Notes under the pieces: generated by a model
What the model was told of the DNA's origin: nothing
What the model saw: the letters and a program-made list of their open reading frames with translations, nothing else
Databases searched by the model: none
Part shown: positions 1 to 9,507 of the stretch, in pieces
Layout: every line of letters starts with the position of its first letter
Position numbering within the stretch: the first letter of the stretch is position 1
NCBI GenBank assembly: GCA_977006965.1
Contig: OZ345360.1
Span: forward strand, 372,001 to 436,000
Length of the DNA: 64,000 bases
Direction: 5' to 3'
Origin: Phymatolithon calcareum
Lineage: Eukaryota; Rhodophyta; Florideophyceae; Hapalidiales
Translations under genes and position numbers: made by a program

Positions 1-940
1 TCATGGGTTATTGAGCAAGTAGAAGTAATGTTCTGCAATACCGAAGTTCTTGCTCTCATTAAAAAGCACATGTAAGAAAGGCAGAAATCCTTCTTCCCCT
101 TCAGCTTATCTTTTCCAGTTCCAGATTGATCGCACATTGACTCTGCTTATATGGCACGCTGAACGTCCTTTCCTAGCTAACTGCACCAAACGAAATTGAG
201 AAGAGTCTTTCAAAGCCACCTACAGTAGTTTCCAGCGAAATGCGACTTCACAGGTGTCGCAAATTCGAGGTCGGGAATAATCGCTGTCGAGAAGACAAGA
301 AACAGCGGGTCTCAAGTGGCTCCGTCTCGCACACTGCGGCCTGTTTCTCATAGCAAGACAGTAAATTCGGAGACAGTCTAACTGGCTCTGGATGAGCGCC
401 GCTCCATACTCCAGCGCCAATGACCAGATTCGGAATGGTATAAATGCGACAGCACCCGAGCACAGCATTGCGTTGGAAGGCAGTCGGAATAAGAATCACC
501 AAGTCTTGGTCGGCTCAGTGCTCCTTCCGGGAGCACACGGAGAGAAGTGGCTGGTGTGGGCGTCTCGCCATGCCCGGTCCCCGTTTGGGAAACCAGCGGT
601 CATAACGGATCACTAAAACTAACTGGTGTGTGATGACATTCTTGAACAGCACGTGGACCTTCGCGAGGTGCTACAATGCTGAGCGCGCGAAAGGTAATAA
701 ACTCTCTTTTGTTCTAAACTGTTAATTGCCGTTTTGCGACAACAGGGGAAGAATATCTGAATGGCTGAAGGCTTTTTCAATTTCAAATTTTCGAACTTCT
801 GCTTCGTTTGCGAAAGAGAATATCAACCTTAATGCACGTACTCCCCGAAACGATGTTTAAATGTGTAGAGCTAACGAGGATGCCACCTCGTCGCACGGCA
901 CAAGACCAGCATTCCACGGCACATGGAGTCCCCAGATACA

Positions 941-990
941 TGTGTAGTGGCACAATGGTCTCATATATGAGACCATTGTGCCACTACACA
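941..990. repeat. Perfect 50-nt palindrome
   Basis: The sequence reads the same on both strands for 50 nt with no loop, centred on ATAT between 965 and 966. The arms begin TGTGTAGTGGCACAATGG. No gene is affected. It belongs to the series of near-loopless palindromes seen across this window. Seen directly. Confidence 0.95.
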
Positions 991-1254
991 CACAGTAGCG
1001 CGGCCTACTGTAAGCATAACCTTGCGACCATCACGTCGAGCCCATATAAGGCTCTTCACTGCGCCTTGTTAGCTCCAAGAAATGGGATCAAGGGATCACC
1101 TTCACGACAGGTTATGGGCCTTTTTGTCTAGATCACAGCGCACAGATTCAGCATCATTCACAGAAAAAGCCAGGGAGGCCGCGGCAAAGCCAAGCCACTC
1201 GGATCAAACTACCATGAGCAACATTCACGACTGACTACTCAAGCCATGTTCGAA

Positions 1255-1505
1255 CCAGACCGGAAACACACCGGAACTAAACCGGCACTAAACCAGAAAC
1301 AAACTGGAACCAAAACAGAAAGAAACCGTAACCAAACTGAAAACAAACCGGATTCAAACCGGATTCAAACCAAAACGTAATGAGACCGGAAGCAAACCAG
1401 AAAGAGACCGTAACCAAACTCGAATCAGACCGGAACAAAAGAAGAACCAAGCAAGAGTCGAATTGTAACCAAACCGGAACCTAAGCCGAAACAGAGCCAG
1501 AACCA
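1255..1505. repeat. Low-complexity A/C/G minisatellite
   Basis: About 250 nt built from degenerate units close to AAACCGGAAC, with variants such as AAACCAGAAA and AAACTGGAAC. The unit length is about 10 to 12 nt with many point changes. It has no coding signature. Seen directly. Confidence 0.85.
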
Positions 1506-1810
1506 GTCCGACAAACAAAACCTTATATCATCAAGGGGATTTCATATGCCTCAAAAGGTAATGTGGTAAATCGAGCGGCCTCAACCTGTGTCATCTCACT
1601 GGCAATCTGAAATTGCAGTGTATGTCTCTTATTGTCGAACAAGACAGTGGCTTGCAGTGTGAGCTCGGTCAATGGCGAAACAAGAAGGCTAAGAAAGACA
1701 CTGACAGCACTAGACTTCGGGGAGATCGTATAGAGCGACCACGTCGGGTGGCCACCCGCAAGTGTCAGCTCGTAATAACGGACAGACCCGACAGTCGAAA
1801 TAGTCGCAGG

Positions 1811-1990
1811 ATGGGAGGCACCAAGAGATCGCGAAGTTGGGTCACTGACTCGCACGTGCTTATTGCGTTAGCCGTTAGACCAGATAGTGATAGACCTAAC
1901 ATCACAGGAGGGGAGGCCCGAGAGATCGCCAAGTTGGGTTACTGACTTGCACGTTCGTATCGAGGTAGCCGTTAGACCTGACAGTGATAG
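1811..1990. repeat. Tandem duplication, unit about 95 nt
   Basis: Two diverged head-to-tail copies: both contain AGAGATCGC, AAGTTGGGT, ACTGACT, GCCGTTAGACC and AGTGATAG at the same spacing. The first starts near 1811 and the second near 1906. Minus-strand ORFs read through the area but start at non-ATG codons and are not supported as genes. Confidence 0.8.
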
Positions 1991-2189
1991 GATAGTGTCG
2001 GTATTCGTGGCGTGTGATATACAACCCCCAGCCAGTAGGTTGGAGAATCCGATAGCTTAAAAGGCACTGCTCATCGCAGCGAGTAAAGGATCGCATCTCA
2101 AGCAAGCCACAATTGGCGAGAGCGAGTGCTGACTGCCTTGCCGACCCTGAGAGTGCAACAATCCCCTCAAGTCAAGCCGTCCACTCAAG

Positions 2190-2640
2190 CTGCGAAGCGC
2201 ATTAATCTCAAGTCATTCGTTCAATACGACAAGGACTCCATTCCAGCTGCCCGACCCAACGTGACGAGTACTTTATTCAAGCTACCGGGTCGCTACGCGA
2301 TAAGCGCTCTCTTCAAACCGTCCGATCCTACGCGACGCACGCATTACTCAAGCTTTCCGCTCCATTTGCGAGACGCTTTCTACTCAAGAGGTCCGCTCAA
2401 TACGAAAGACGTATTTTTGTCAAATCCTCGCCTACACATGTCAGGCGCATTCATATCAAATCGCCCGCTCAAGAAGCAGGGCGCACTCTCATCAAGACAT
2501 CTGCCCGATCAGCTGGGCGCAGGTACATAGTCTGTTCGGTCAACTGCCGAGATAATCCATCACAATTCCTCCGCTCACGGTGAGGGGCACAATCCACTCA
2601 GGTCGCTCGCTCCATATGCGAGACGCTCTCCACGATACCA
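2190..2640. repeat. Degenerate 36-nt tandem repeat
   Basis: At least ten diverged units with a 36-nt period can be aligned. Each begins near TCAA, has a CCG(C/A)TC block about 10 nt later, and often a GCGAGACGC-like block. Because 36 is a multiple of 3 the plus strand stays open for about 130 codons (2126-2530), but that ORF has no ATG start and is taken as a by-product of the repeat. Units lie directly end to end without unique spacers, so this is a minisatellite, not a CRISPR array. Confidence 0.8.
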
Positions 2641-3303
2641 GTTTGGGCCAGCCGTTCTAACAAGCCACACGGGATAACGCTGTCGGAACCCAAAAGCTTC
2701 ATCTAAACAAAGGTTCTGCATGTTAGCAAAAAATTCAAAGGCAAGAAAAGTGGCCCGTGAGCCATCAATTTGATTTCGATACTCAAATCTTTCCAACCAC
2801 CATTTAAAATCAAAGTGTCGTCTATTGCACGGCACCGCGTCTCTTTTTGGAGCGCACTGGTTCACTTGTTCTACCTTTTTCCAAAAATTGTGGGAGTTGA
2901 AGAGTTCCCTTCTACGCTCGCAGAGAAATGCCACAACTTCTGATCAAGACTTTTTAGGGCTTCTCAGATCGTTACTCCAATCCGCGGCACTTGCTGTAGG
3001 GTTTATCATGTACTGCTTGCACTTTTTGTAACACTGCAAAGTGCTCCATTGCGATAATCAAGGTCAAGTAATGACTCTGTGTCGATACGCCGCAAACCTG
3101 ATCTGCGCTGATAATTATCAGCAGCTGACACAGCTCGAATCGTAGAGACTTCTCGAAGTGTTTCGGAAAGACTACTTAAGCCGACCTGATAGCGATATCG
3201 GGCAAAAACCAACGACAACAACACGACATTACCGTGGTACCTAAAGTCAACCTATTCTTCTAAACGCATCAACCTCCAAGAAGAGTCTCACGACTCTTCT
3301 TAC

Positions 3304-3975
3304 ACTATTCCCTGTTAATCGCCGCGATGGAGACCAGAGAGCCGTTCGGTGAAGCTGTAAAGCATATCCAAACGAACCAATCGTCGCAAACACTTCGATC
3401 GAAATTTCTGGAAATGGAAGGAGACCGCCTAGAATCGAAGCGGAAAAGAAAGATACCGTACGACAAGACAAGAGAATTGCCGGCAATCCTCAAGTTCCCC
3501 AAGGTGAAGCACAGACAACTAGCGCTGCAGTATGCCTGCGGCAGATTCCCACAGGTGTCAACAACAAGTATGACTGAAGAATTCGGCACCAGAGCCAGAG
3601 AGCATATGGAAACCCTTGAACGCACGTTAGCAGGGTACGAACTTGAAGGAGAAAAACGACTGGAAACAGAAAAGGCGCTGGATGAGCTCTTACTATTTAG
3701 CAAGACACTCATAGAACGCATGGAGACCGAAGAAGGCTTGTATTAATCCGCAGAAGGCAAGACAAAAAGTGGTCGAGACCAAGCACCAACAATCCCGTAG
3801 AGGACTGAAATAGGACTACTTTGAGTCCTGAGTTTTCCCGTCCGCCATTCTGGTGGACGTTTTGTGAGCTACACAAAGGTAGGTAGCATCAGAGGAAGCC
3901 TTGCCCATATCTTCGGAAGTCTGTGGGGCTTTTAAATAAACTTGAAAGGAAAAAAAAAAAAACTATTCCCTGTTA
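3304..3975 (+). mobile_element. Processed retrocopy with 14-bp target-site duplication and poly(A)
   Basis: The 14-nt string ACTATTCCCTGTTA occurs at 3304-3317 and again at 3962-3975. Between them lies a 644-nt insert that carries an ORF starting 10 nt from its 5' end (3327-3746), an AATAAA signal at 3935-3940 and a run of A from 3950 to 3961 that abuts the second repeat. Poly(A) tail plus flanking duplication is the hallmark of LINE-type target-primed reverse transcription of a mature mRNA. The two duplications are identical and the ORF is open, so the insertion looks recent. The source gene is not in this window. Confidence 0.9.
3327..3746 (+). CDS. Hypothetical charged protein inside the retrocopy, 139 aa
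   Basis: An intact ORF from ATG to TAA inside the retroposed insert. The product is rich in Lys, Arg and Glu, lacks a signal peptide or membrane segment, and is predicted largely helical. The second half (residues 85-139, around EFGTRAREHMETLERTLAGY) could form a coiled coil. I do not recognise a family. Because the insert lacks its own upstream promoter, it is either a transcribed retrogene or a silent processed pseudogene. An intact reading frame is expected for a young copy and does not prove function. Confidence 0.5.
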   Translation: METREPFGEAVKHIQTNQSSQTLRSKFLEMEGDRLESKRKRKIPYDKTRELPAILKFPKVKHRQLALQYACGRFPQVSTTSMTEEFGTRAREHMETLERTLAGYELEGEKRLETEKALDELLLFSKTLIERMETEEGLY

Positions 3976-4421
3976 TGTCGTCCGTTGCGCCACCCCTGCG
4001 TAAGGGACATCCATCCGCCCTTTGCAGAGTGCTCAAGGCCCAAAATGTACCAGAGCATTTTATTGAAGCGGCGGACAAGACCAGAAAATCAGAGCTGGTA
4101 AGTATGCTTGAATGCCTAGGTGATGATGTGGCGAGTGGATCGCGGGGCGGACGGAAGGATCGTCAAGCATTGCGTATCTTGACATATTTGCATCGGGAAC
4201 AAGGCCTGGCAGGTGACGCTCTTTAAGCTGCGTTCTACAGGCTCAGTAAGGCGAAAGCCCCTCAAAACTCCAGGTTCCCTCCGGCGGTCAAGAGAGCGAC
4301 CCGGAAGGCACGAAGAAGGTGGCGGCAGCGATTGCGCGGGGCTGCGAAAACAGCTCTTGTTGCAGATGAGAAGCGCCTGGTGGAAGCAGCTTCTGTCGCA
4401 CAGCAAAGTTCCCACTTGTAA
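3975..4421 (+). pseudogene. Hypothetical gene with in-frame stop, leader split by the retrocopy
   Basis: An ATG at 3975 opens 83 codons (starting MSSVAPPLRKGHPSALCRVL) up to a TAA at 4224-4226. The same frame then stays open for about 64 more codons to a stop near 4421. That second part is Lys/Arg/Ala-rich (for example RKARRRWRQRLRGAAKTAL) and reads like coding sequence. The single stop between the halves suggests one decayed basic protein. A 28-nt intron would be too short and would break the frame. The retrocopy inserted directly in front of its start codon. No family is recognised. Confidence 0.4.
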
Positions 4422-4673
4422 CCTAGTCGCGGTCCTTTTTGGCTTTATTGCCGTTATGTGCAAATTTTTCAATCCCGAAAGTGGCAAGCGCGAAAATATG
4501 GTGTGCCATCCTCGAAGCAGAAGATTGAATTTTACTGGCTTGCGGGGCATCTTTTGTTCTCAAATTCGAGCGGCGTATTCTCCGTCTCACTATCCTCATT
4601 GCCCTGCGTCGCAATAATCCTCAGTAGCTTTTGAGTCGACTCACTACAGTATCGGTCAATCGGTGGATTCACA

Positions 4674-5216
4674 CTAGATTTTTGAATCCCTCTTGCGAAG
4701 CGATATAATTCTCCTGTTCACAAGGGCTGTACCTCGTTGCATCATTGCTTCCTTCGCCCGGTACGCCCGTTGTTCGGGTCTAAAGAATAAATGTGAACGA
4801 ACAACATCAATAGGCAGACACATGTCTTGCATCTTCTTGCAACAACATGGGAACGAGTAATCCCGAATTACAGAGCACCTTGATGCAGAGATCAATTGCT
4901 TGTTGGATGCACTTTTGACAAGTCCACGAGATAGGTCAAGAATCTTCAAGGAACAAAAATAGTAAACATTTTCCTCAGAAGTTTTTGTTCTCTCCGCCGC
5001 TATTTTGCTTAAGCAAAATAGCGTAAGAATATTCTTTTCGCAAATATAACGAGGAGAAGACGAATTGCTCTGAAACTGACCAATACATTTGTGACAGTTG
5101 TGCATGTTATTCATTGCTGGCTGCACTTGATTGAAGGCTATCAAAGTGAGCACTTCGTCGTGTGATTTGTACATCTCACAATGAGTGACACACATTTCAT
5201 TCTCTGTTCCTGACAT
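4674..5216 (-). CDS. Uncharacterised ORF, 180 aa
   Basis: An open frame from ATG (5216) to stop (4674) on the minus strand. The product is Cys- and Ser-rich, with scattered CxxC-like pairs (HNCHKC, CCCKK). It has no signal peptide or membrane helix that I can see and no recognised domain. A perfect 24-nt palindrome (4999-5022) lies inside it. It could be a real lineage-specific gene or a chance frame; composition does not settle this. Confidence 0.25.
   Translation of the reverse strand: MSGTENEMCVTHCEMYKSHDEVLTLIAFNQVQPAMNNMHNCHKCIGQFQSNSSSPRYICEKNILTLFCLSKIAAERTKTSEENVYYFCSLKILDLSRGLVKSASNKQLISASRCSVIRDYSFPCCCKKMQDMCLPIDVVRSHLFFRPEQRAYRAKEAMMQRGTALVNRRIISLRKRDSKI
4999..5022. repeat. Perfect 24-nt palindrome
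   Basis: The arms GCTATTTTGCTT and AAGCAAAATAGC meet with no loop at 5010/5011. Seen directly. It lies within the 180-aa minus-strand ORF. Confidence 0.9.
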
Positions 5217-5303
5217 TCACAGTTTTAACCTGCCGCTGCCGACTGCGCGAAGAAGGCCCGGAACACGAGCATGACATTTCTCCCTGCCTCGTCGCCATAA
5301 AGC

Positions 5304-6167
5304 ATGCAGTGGCACTGCATGTGTCCAACAAGACGCTCCTCTGCTTTTCTCTCGTTCTCATGCGCACTGTTTTCTCTTCTCTTCGCCATTCTGTCCACCG
5401 CATCCACCTCTGCAATTGCTCCTACCGCAGACAATTTTCGTCATCTTCGCACCCAAAATCAGCGCCATACAACTTTTTCTCTCTTTCGACCGCACCTATG
5501 GTTCACGCATTCTCAGAGCCGACTCTCCCGCCGAGCTCAGCCAATGCAGGTTCCAGTCACTGTGCGCCTCGACACCGCTGCTGAGCTCTCTGATTTTGTT
5601 CCCGTTTCTACCGCACCTAGCAGAAAATCCACAGCCAGTCAGTCCGTCGCAGAGACGACACCTGAACAGACCGAAACTACCAGGAAAGAAAGCAATCCGC
5701 AATCGACCAACAAACTACAAGAGAACCAAACTTCCATAGTTCAAGATTCCGACACCTCCAGTCCAATGAATGACTCAATGCATGCCCATCATACTAACCT
5801 CACTATGCCGCGTGTCGAGCCCTTAAACATGACAAACCTATCGCAACTACAAATTCTTCGCAACGAGTTCCGCTATGACGGTGGCGTCATAGAGCTCATT
5901 GAGTGGGTTTTCGTGTTCTTGCTAATCGCTCCAGGCACATTTCCGGCCATCGGTTGCGTCCTACTCGCCTGTGGAAATGCATGGCGCCGCCGCTTTGCGT
6001 CCAATCCCACTACCGCGTACCACCTCACCGATGCCGCCGTTTCTCCACAGCCAAGTGTGCTCCACGCAGGGCCGCTGATACAGCGCTCGGCGGACACAGT
6101 ACTGCCAACTGCGCGAAGGTCGAAGACAACGGAAGAGTTGTCCATTACAGGGCAAGGTTCGTTTTAA
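5304..6167 (+). CDS. Putative secreted/type I membrane protein, 287 aa
   Basis: An ATG start is followed by a strongly hydrophobic stretch at about residues 13-38 (SSAFLSFSCALFSLLFAILS) that looks like a signal peptide with Ala-rich cleavage context. Residues 60-185 are Ser/Thr/Pro/Asn-rich with several N-glycosylation sequons (NQT, NDS, NLT, NMT). A second hydrophobic span at about 197-222 (WVFVFLLIAPGTFPAIG) would cross the membrane, leaving a basic cytosolic tail of about 65 residues. This predicts a type I protein of the secretory pathway with a glycosylated ectodomain. No family is recognised. The neighbour downstream is convergent (RanGAP, ends at 6259). Confidence 0.6.
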   Translation: MQWHCMCPTRRSSAFLSFSCALFSLLFAILSTASTSAIAPTADNFRHLRTQNQRHTTFSLFRPHLWFTHSQSRLSRRAQPMQVPVTVRLDTAAELSDFVPVSTAPSRKSTASQSVAETTPEQTETTRKESNPQSTNKLQENQTSIVQDSDTSSPMNDSMHAHHTNLTMPRVEPLNMTNLSQLQILRNEFRYDGGVIELIEWVFVFLLIAPGTFPAIGCVLLACGNAWRRRFASNPTTAYHLTDAAVSPQPSVLHAGPLIQRSADTVLPTARRSKTTEELSITGQGSF

Positions 6168-6258
6168 CATTTCTTTTATCTGTGGATAAATAGACGAGCA
6201 CTGTTGATACTTTGCACACAGTCTCAAACATCGTTCTTTGCAAGTCAAGGCAATACTT

Positions 6259-8109
6259 TTACACAAGGCGATAGGAATATGTCGTCTCTTCTTGTGATTT
6301 GGCAACAGAAAGCACGAGAACGACAACAAATACCGCCACTAGAAACCCTCCGAGAATATCAAGTAACATCGACGACTTGTTCTGCTTGTCCGCACGATCC
6401 AAATCGGCCAGCAGATTCCCGTTCGAATCCCCAAACGACAGTCGCTGCGGCACGGTTTCTGAATTAATTTCATTCAGTTCAGACACAAAGCCTGTCAAGC
6501 TCTGCTTGATATCCTCCAAATCTCGGTTAAGTTTTTGAGCAGATGAGTACACCTGATTCCTCGAACTACCAGCCCCGAATGCAGACCGTATTTCAAAAGG
6601 AACCTCCGTCTCTCCTTCTGGAGCAGAAGTGTCGCCACTCTGCCTGCTTGAACTGGACGCAACGTTCGCCCTCGGAGATTCGAAGCTCGTACCTGTCACC
6701 ATGGAACTCGTCACCTCCGTGCGCGCAGATTCCACAACCGTACTTGGCTGGTCCAAGGTAGTATCCGTCGCGCTCGAACCCACCTCAGACACTGAAATGC
6801 CCTCAAATTTGCTAATTAAGCTCGGCACACTCGGACTCTGCGGTCTAGTGGCAGCCGCCAGTCGTTCAACGGCCGCTTCAAGCTCGCCCTCATTTGCAGG
6901 TTCATCCTTATCCACGTCATCCCGTTCATCTTCAGGTACCATTTTGTCCACCGACTCCAGCATATCACCCAGACATTTTTGAATAGCAGTGATTGTTTTT
7001 TCGCTTATATAGTTCTCATCAAGGTCCAGTTTTTCAAAATCAGGCAACTTGAAAACTTCCTCGGCAATAGTGACAGCAGCGAAATCGCGAATCATGTTAC
7101 ACGACAATGCCAAATGCTGCAACACGGTGGTGTCCATTAAACTCAAAGCGTTAGCGAGACGTAAAGTACCGCTGTCGAAAACCTCATTATCTGCAAGCAA
7201 TAGAGTTCGCAAAGAATCAGAAAAGGTACGCATAACATCAACGACAAGTGCGCAACCTTCCCCCGAAATTTCATTTCCCGACAAATCAAGGACATCAAGA
7301 GGGGGCTTTGCTTCCACAAGCGGCTCCAGAATTGTCGACAATTCCTCATCCGTAAGTGCCAGGTCGCGCAACATAAGGATTTCCAACTTGGTTTGCTTCT
7401 TCAACGCTATACCAAGCGCAAGAGCACCCTCCTCATTGACGGCATTATCAGAAATATCGAGAACACGCAAATCATCAAATACCTGAAGAGACGTGCAGAG
7501 CTGCAGGGTAGCATCAGCTTCCGACCTGAGCGAGGAAAACTTAATCTCCTGCAATTTCGGCGAGCACTTAACAATTTCAACAAGTTCCAGAAAACCAGCC
7601 GACTGTATACAATTGAGCGTACAGTGGAAAACCTTCAGCTCAGTCTCTTTGTCATGACACAGATAGTTGCGAATAAGCTTGATGGATGGTGCAGCAAGTC
7701 CATTGTTCGAAAACAGAACCTCCTCCAGTGGTTGGTCTTTGAGAACCGCCGAGCACGCGGCGACACCGCGAGACCCAAGCGCATTGCTGCTGAAATCGAC
7801 GCTGCGCAACCCCTTCCACGTGCCGATGGCCTCGCACAGAGTGGTGAGCGACTTGAGCGCCTCGTCGGTGGGAAGTCCCGCAATGCAGTCCGAAAGCACG
7901 AGTTCGCGTAGACATCGTTTCTTCGCGAGCGCCTGAAGCCCTTTTGCAGCGACAATTGCAGCCTCATCCGGTACAGAGCAGCCGCTAATTTCCACGCGCG
8001 TGAATGGAGTTGAATACAGCGGCGCGAAGAGCTCAATGGCTTGCCTGCGGTCCAGACGCTGGCGCTCTTCCTGTAGTTGTGGGACGGAGAAGACAAGGTC
8101 GGAAGTCAT
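6259..8109 (-). CDS. RANGAP1: Ran GTPase-activating protein, tail-anchored, 616 aa
   Basis: RanGAP stimulates GTP hydrolysis by Ran on the cytosolic side of the nuclear envelope and keeps the Ran gradient that drives nuclear transport. Residues 1-30 and the following LRRs match the core of plant RanGAPs: the block around LVLSDCIAGLPTDEAL corresponds to the plant stretch containing the conserved catalytic-face aspartate, and RNI-type leucine-rich repeats follow to about residue 385. An acidic segment comes next (near PEDERDDVDKDEPANEGELE), typical of RanGAPs, then a Ser/Thr-rich linker. The last 45 residues contain a hydrophobic helix (ILGGFLVAVFVVVLVLSVA) with a short tail. There is no N-terminal WPP domain, the plant envelope-targeting device. 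The start at 8109 is the ATG just before conserved sequence; the frame stays open upstream to 8412 but that part shows no conservation. Confidence 0.85.
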   Translation of the reverse strand: MTSDLVFSVPQLQEERQRLDRRQAIELFAPLYSTPFTRVEISGCSVPDEAAIVAAKGLQALAKKRCLRELVLSDCIAGLPTDEALKSLTTLCEAIGTWKGLRSVDFSSNALGSRGVAACSAVLKDQPLEEVLFSNNGLAAPSIKLIRNYLCHDKETELKVFHCTLNCIQSAGFLELVEIVKCSPKLQEIKFSSLRSEADATLQLCTSLQVFDDLRVLDISDNAVNEEGALALGIALKKQTKLEILMLRDLALTDEELSTILEPLVEAKPPLDVLDLSGNEISGEGCALVVDVMRTFSDSLRTLLLADNEVFDSGTLRLANALSLMDTTVLQHLALSCNMIRDFAAVTIAEEVFKLPDFEKLDLDENYISEKTITAIQKCLGDMLESVDKMVPEDERDDVDKDEPANEGELEAAVERLAAATRPQSPSVPSLISKFEGISVSEVGSSATDTTLDQPSTVVESARTEVTSSMVTGTSFESPRANVASSSSRQSGDTSAPEGETEVPFEIRSAFGAGSSRNQVYSSAQKLNRDLEDIKQSLTGFVSELNEINSETVPQRLSFGDSNGNLLADLDRADKQNKSSMLLDILGGFLVAVFVVVLVLSVAKSQEETTYSYRLV

Positions 8110-8517
8110 ATCGACCAACGATCCTCTCCTGCTCTGCCTGTACTGTACCGAGGTGGTCAAGGGTGCACGGGCCGCGTTGGGGCGCGCGGGAAGTGGAGAG
8201 CGGGTTGTGAGCAGGCAGGTAAATTTAACGGAGTTGACCTTGGTTGGTTTCGGATTTGTTTGAAAAATAGGATTTTGGCGCACAGTCAATGGCAAAGGCA
8301 ATGATGTAAACGGAGGACATGTATTTTTTCGAATATTTGTGTGGATTTCTTGATTGTTTTTTACAGCGTCGAGCATCTGCCCGATGTCATACTCAAAACT
8401 GTGATCACCCATGCGGTACGGCCTTCAGCCGTGGGGTCAGGACATTCGAATGCTCTCCCAGACAGCCAAGGCAAGTCAGTTGACGAGCAAGACAGGACAT
8501 CGAGAATTTGCAAAGAA

Positions 8518-9477
8518 ATGATCACTCCCCTCTCAACGCTGAATGTACAACTCGCTGAGCACGGAATTTTTTCTTTGAACGCAACCTCGGGGGCCCAATT
8601 GAAGCCTTTGCGGCGCGCCTGTGATCCGAAAAACCATGCACTACCAGCAGTTTTTATCCCGCTTTTCGCACCATGCCCTCCCCCACTGTCGACTTTCAAC
8701 TCATGGCGACCCGTCTCACGAGCACCCAACCTCCACGCCCGATTTCTCGGCGTGAGACGCCCACCTCGACGTGTACGCGGTGTCCGTATGGCGACCTCCA
8801 ACCCTACCAGCGCTCCAGGCGGACCTCTCTCCACCGAAGCACTTCCTCCCTCGCGTGACAAAGGCACACTACTGCTTTGTTTGTTGAACCTCCTCTGCTT
8901 CGGCGCCGACAAAGTGCTGCATCTTCCCTATATGACGCTACTCTATCTCAGTCACGTGCGTCCGCAATGGTTCCAGCTGATTACCTCGCTGTTCTGCCAC
9001 GGTTCATTTCAGCATCTCACAGGCAACTTGTTCCTCCTACTCGTATTCGGTCGCTTTGTGGAGGAAGAAGCCGGTGCCACCGGGGTAGTGTTGGCGTATA
9101 TTTTATGCGGTGCATGTGCCAACATAGCCTCATTATTGCTTCTGCGCGGCGGTGGAATAGTCTCCTTGGGTGCGAGCGGGGCTGTTTTCGCACTGTTCAC
9201 ACTGGCTATTCTCGTCCGCTTTCGAATTCGGATTGGACGACTGGTGGAAACTTTTATTCTGTCGACATATGTCACCAGCAGGGTCACCGATGAGTTCAAA
9301 ATGGTCGCGAGTAACGCTGCCGCATCCGCAACTGTCAATCTTGCGGGCGCTTCTGTACGGGTCAACCATGTTGCGCACATTGCCGGTGCACTCGCGGGAG
9401 TGTTTCTCGTGCTTCTGCTCAACTTTGTCGTGCGTCATTCGAATCCGCCTTCGGAAAAGTCAACCGAAGAAGGCTGA
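8518..9477 (+). CDS. Rhomboid family intramembrane serine protease, organellar, 319 aa
   Basis: Rhomboids cut transmembrane substrates within the bilayer. The six-helix core is visible: the loop motif around FCHGSFQHLTGNLFLLLVFG (conserved His and Asn), the GASGA motif with catalytic Ser at about residue 220, and HVAHIAGALAG with the catalytic His at about 287. Length of the core matches the family. The 90 residues before the core are rich in Arg, Ser and Pro (for example FLGVRRPPRRVRGVRM) and short of acidic residues, so import into plastid or mitochondrion is likely. The frame extends to 8341 but only with a GTG. ATGs at 8518 and 8788 are the candidates, and the longer one is chosen to keep the presequence. 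It diverges from RanGAP and converges with the next gene, leaving a 30-nt gap. Confidence 0.85.
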   Translation: MITPLSTLNVQLAEHGIFSLNATSGAQLKPLRRACDPKNHALPAVFIPLFAPCPPPLSTFNSWRPVSRAPNLHARFLGVRRPPRRVRGVRMATSNPTSAPGGPLSTEALPPSRDKGTLLLCLLNLLCFGADKVLHLPYMTLLYLSHVRPQWFQLITSLFCHGSFQHLTGNLFLLLVFGRFVEEEAGATGVVLAYILCGACANIASLLLLRGGGIVSLGASGAVFALFTLAILVRFRIRIGRLVETFILSTYVTSRVTDEFKMVASNAAASATVNLAGASVRVNHVAHIAGALAGVFLVLLLNFVVRHSNPPSEKSTEEG

Positions 9478-9507
9478 TGACAGGACATTGCATACGTCTA
9501 CATTCAA

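Noticed and set aside
2190-2640. 36-nt periodic repeat as a CRISPR array
   Set aside because: Units are diverged, directly adjacent and without unique spacers. The rest of the window is eukaryotic with spliceosomal introns, so a minisatellite is the right reading.
8110-8412. 101-residue N-terminal extension of RanGAP
   Set aside because: The added part shows no family similarity, and the ATG at 8109 lies directly before conserved sequence.
8341-8517. N-terminal extension of the rhomboid gene to 8341
   Set aside because: The frame opens with GTG, not ATG, and it would overlap the upstream extension of the divergent RanGAP frame. The first in-frame ATG is 8518.
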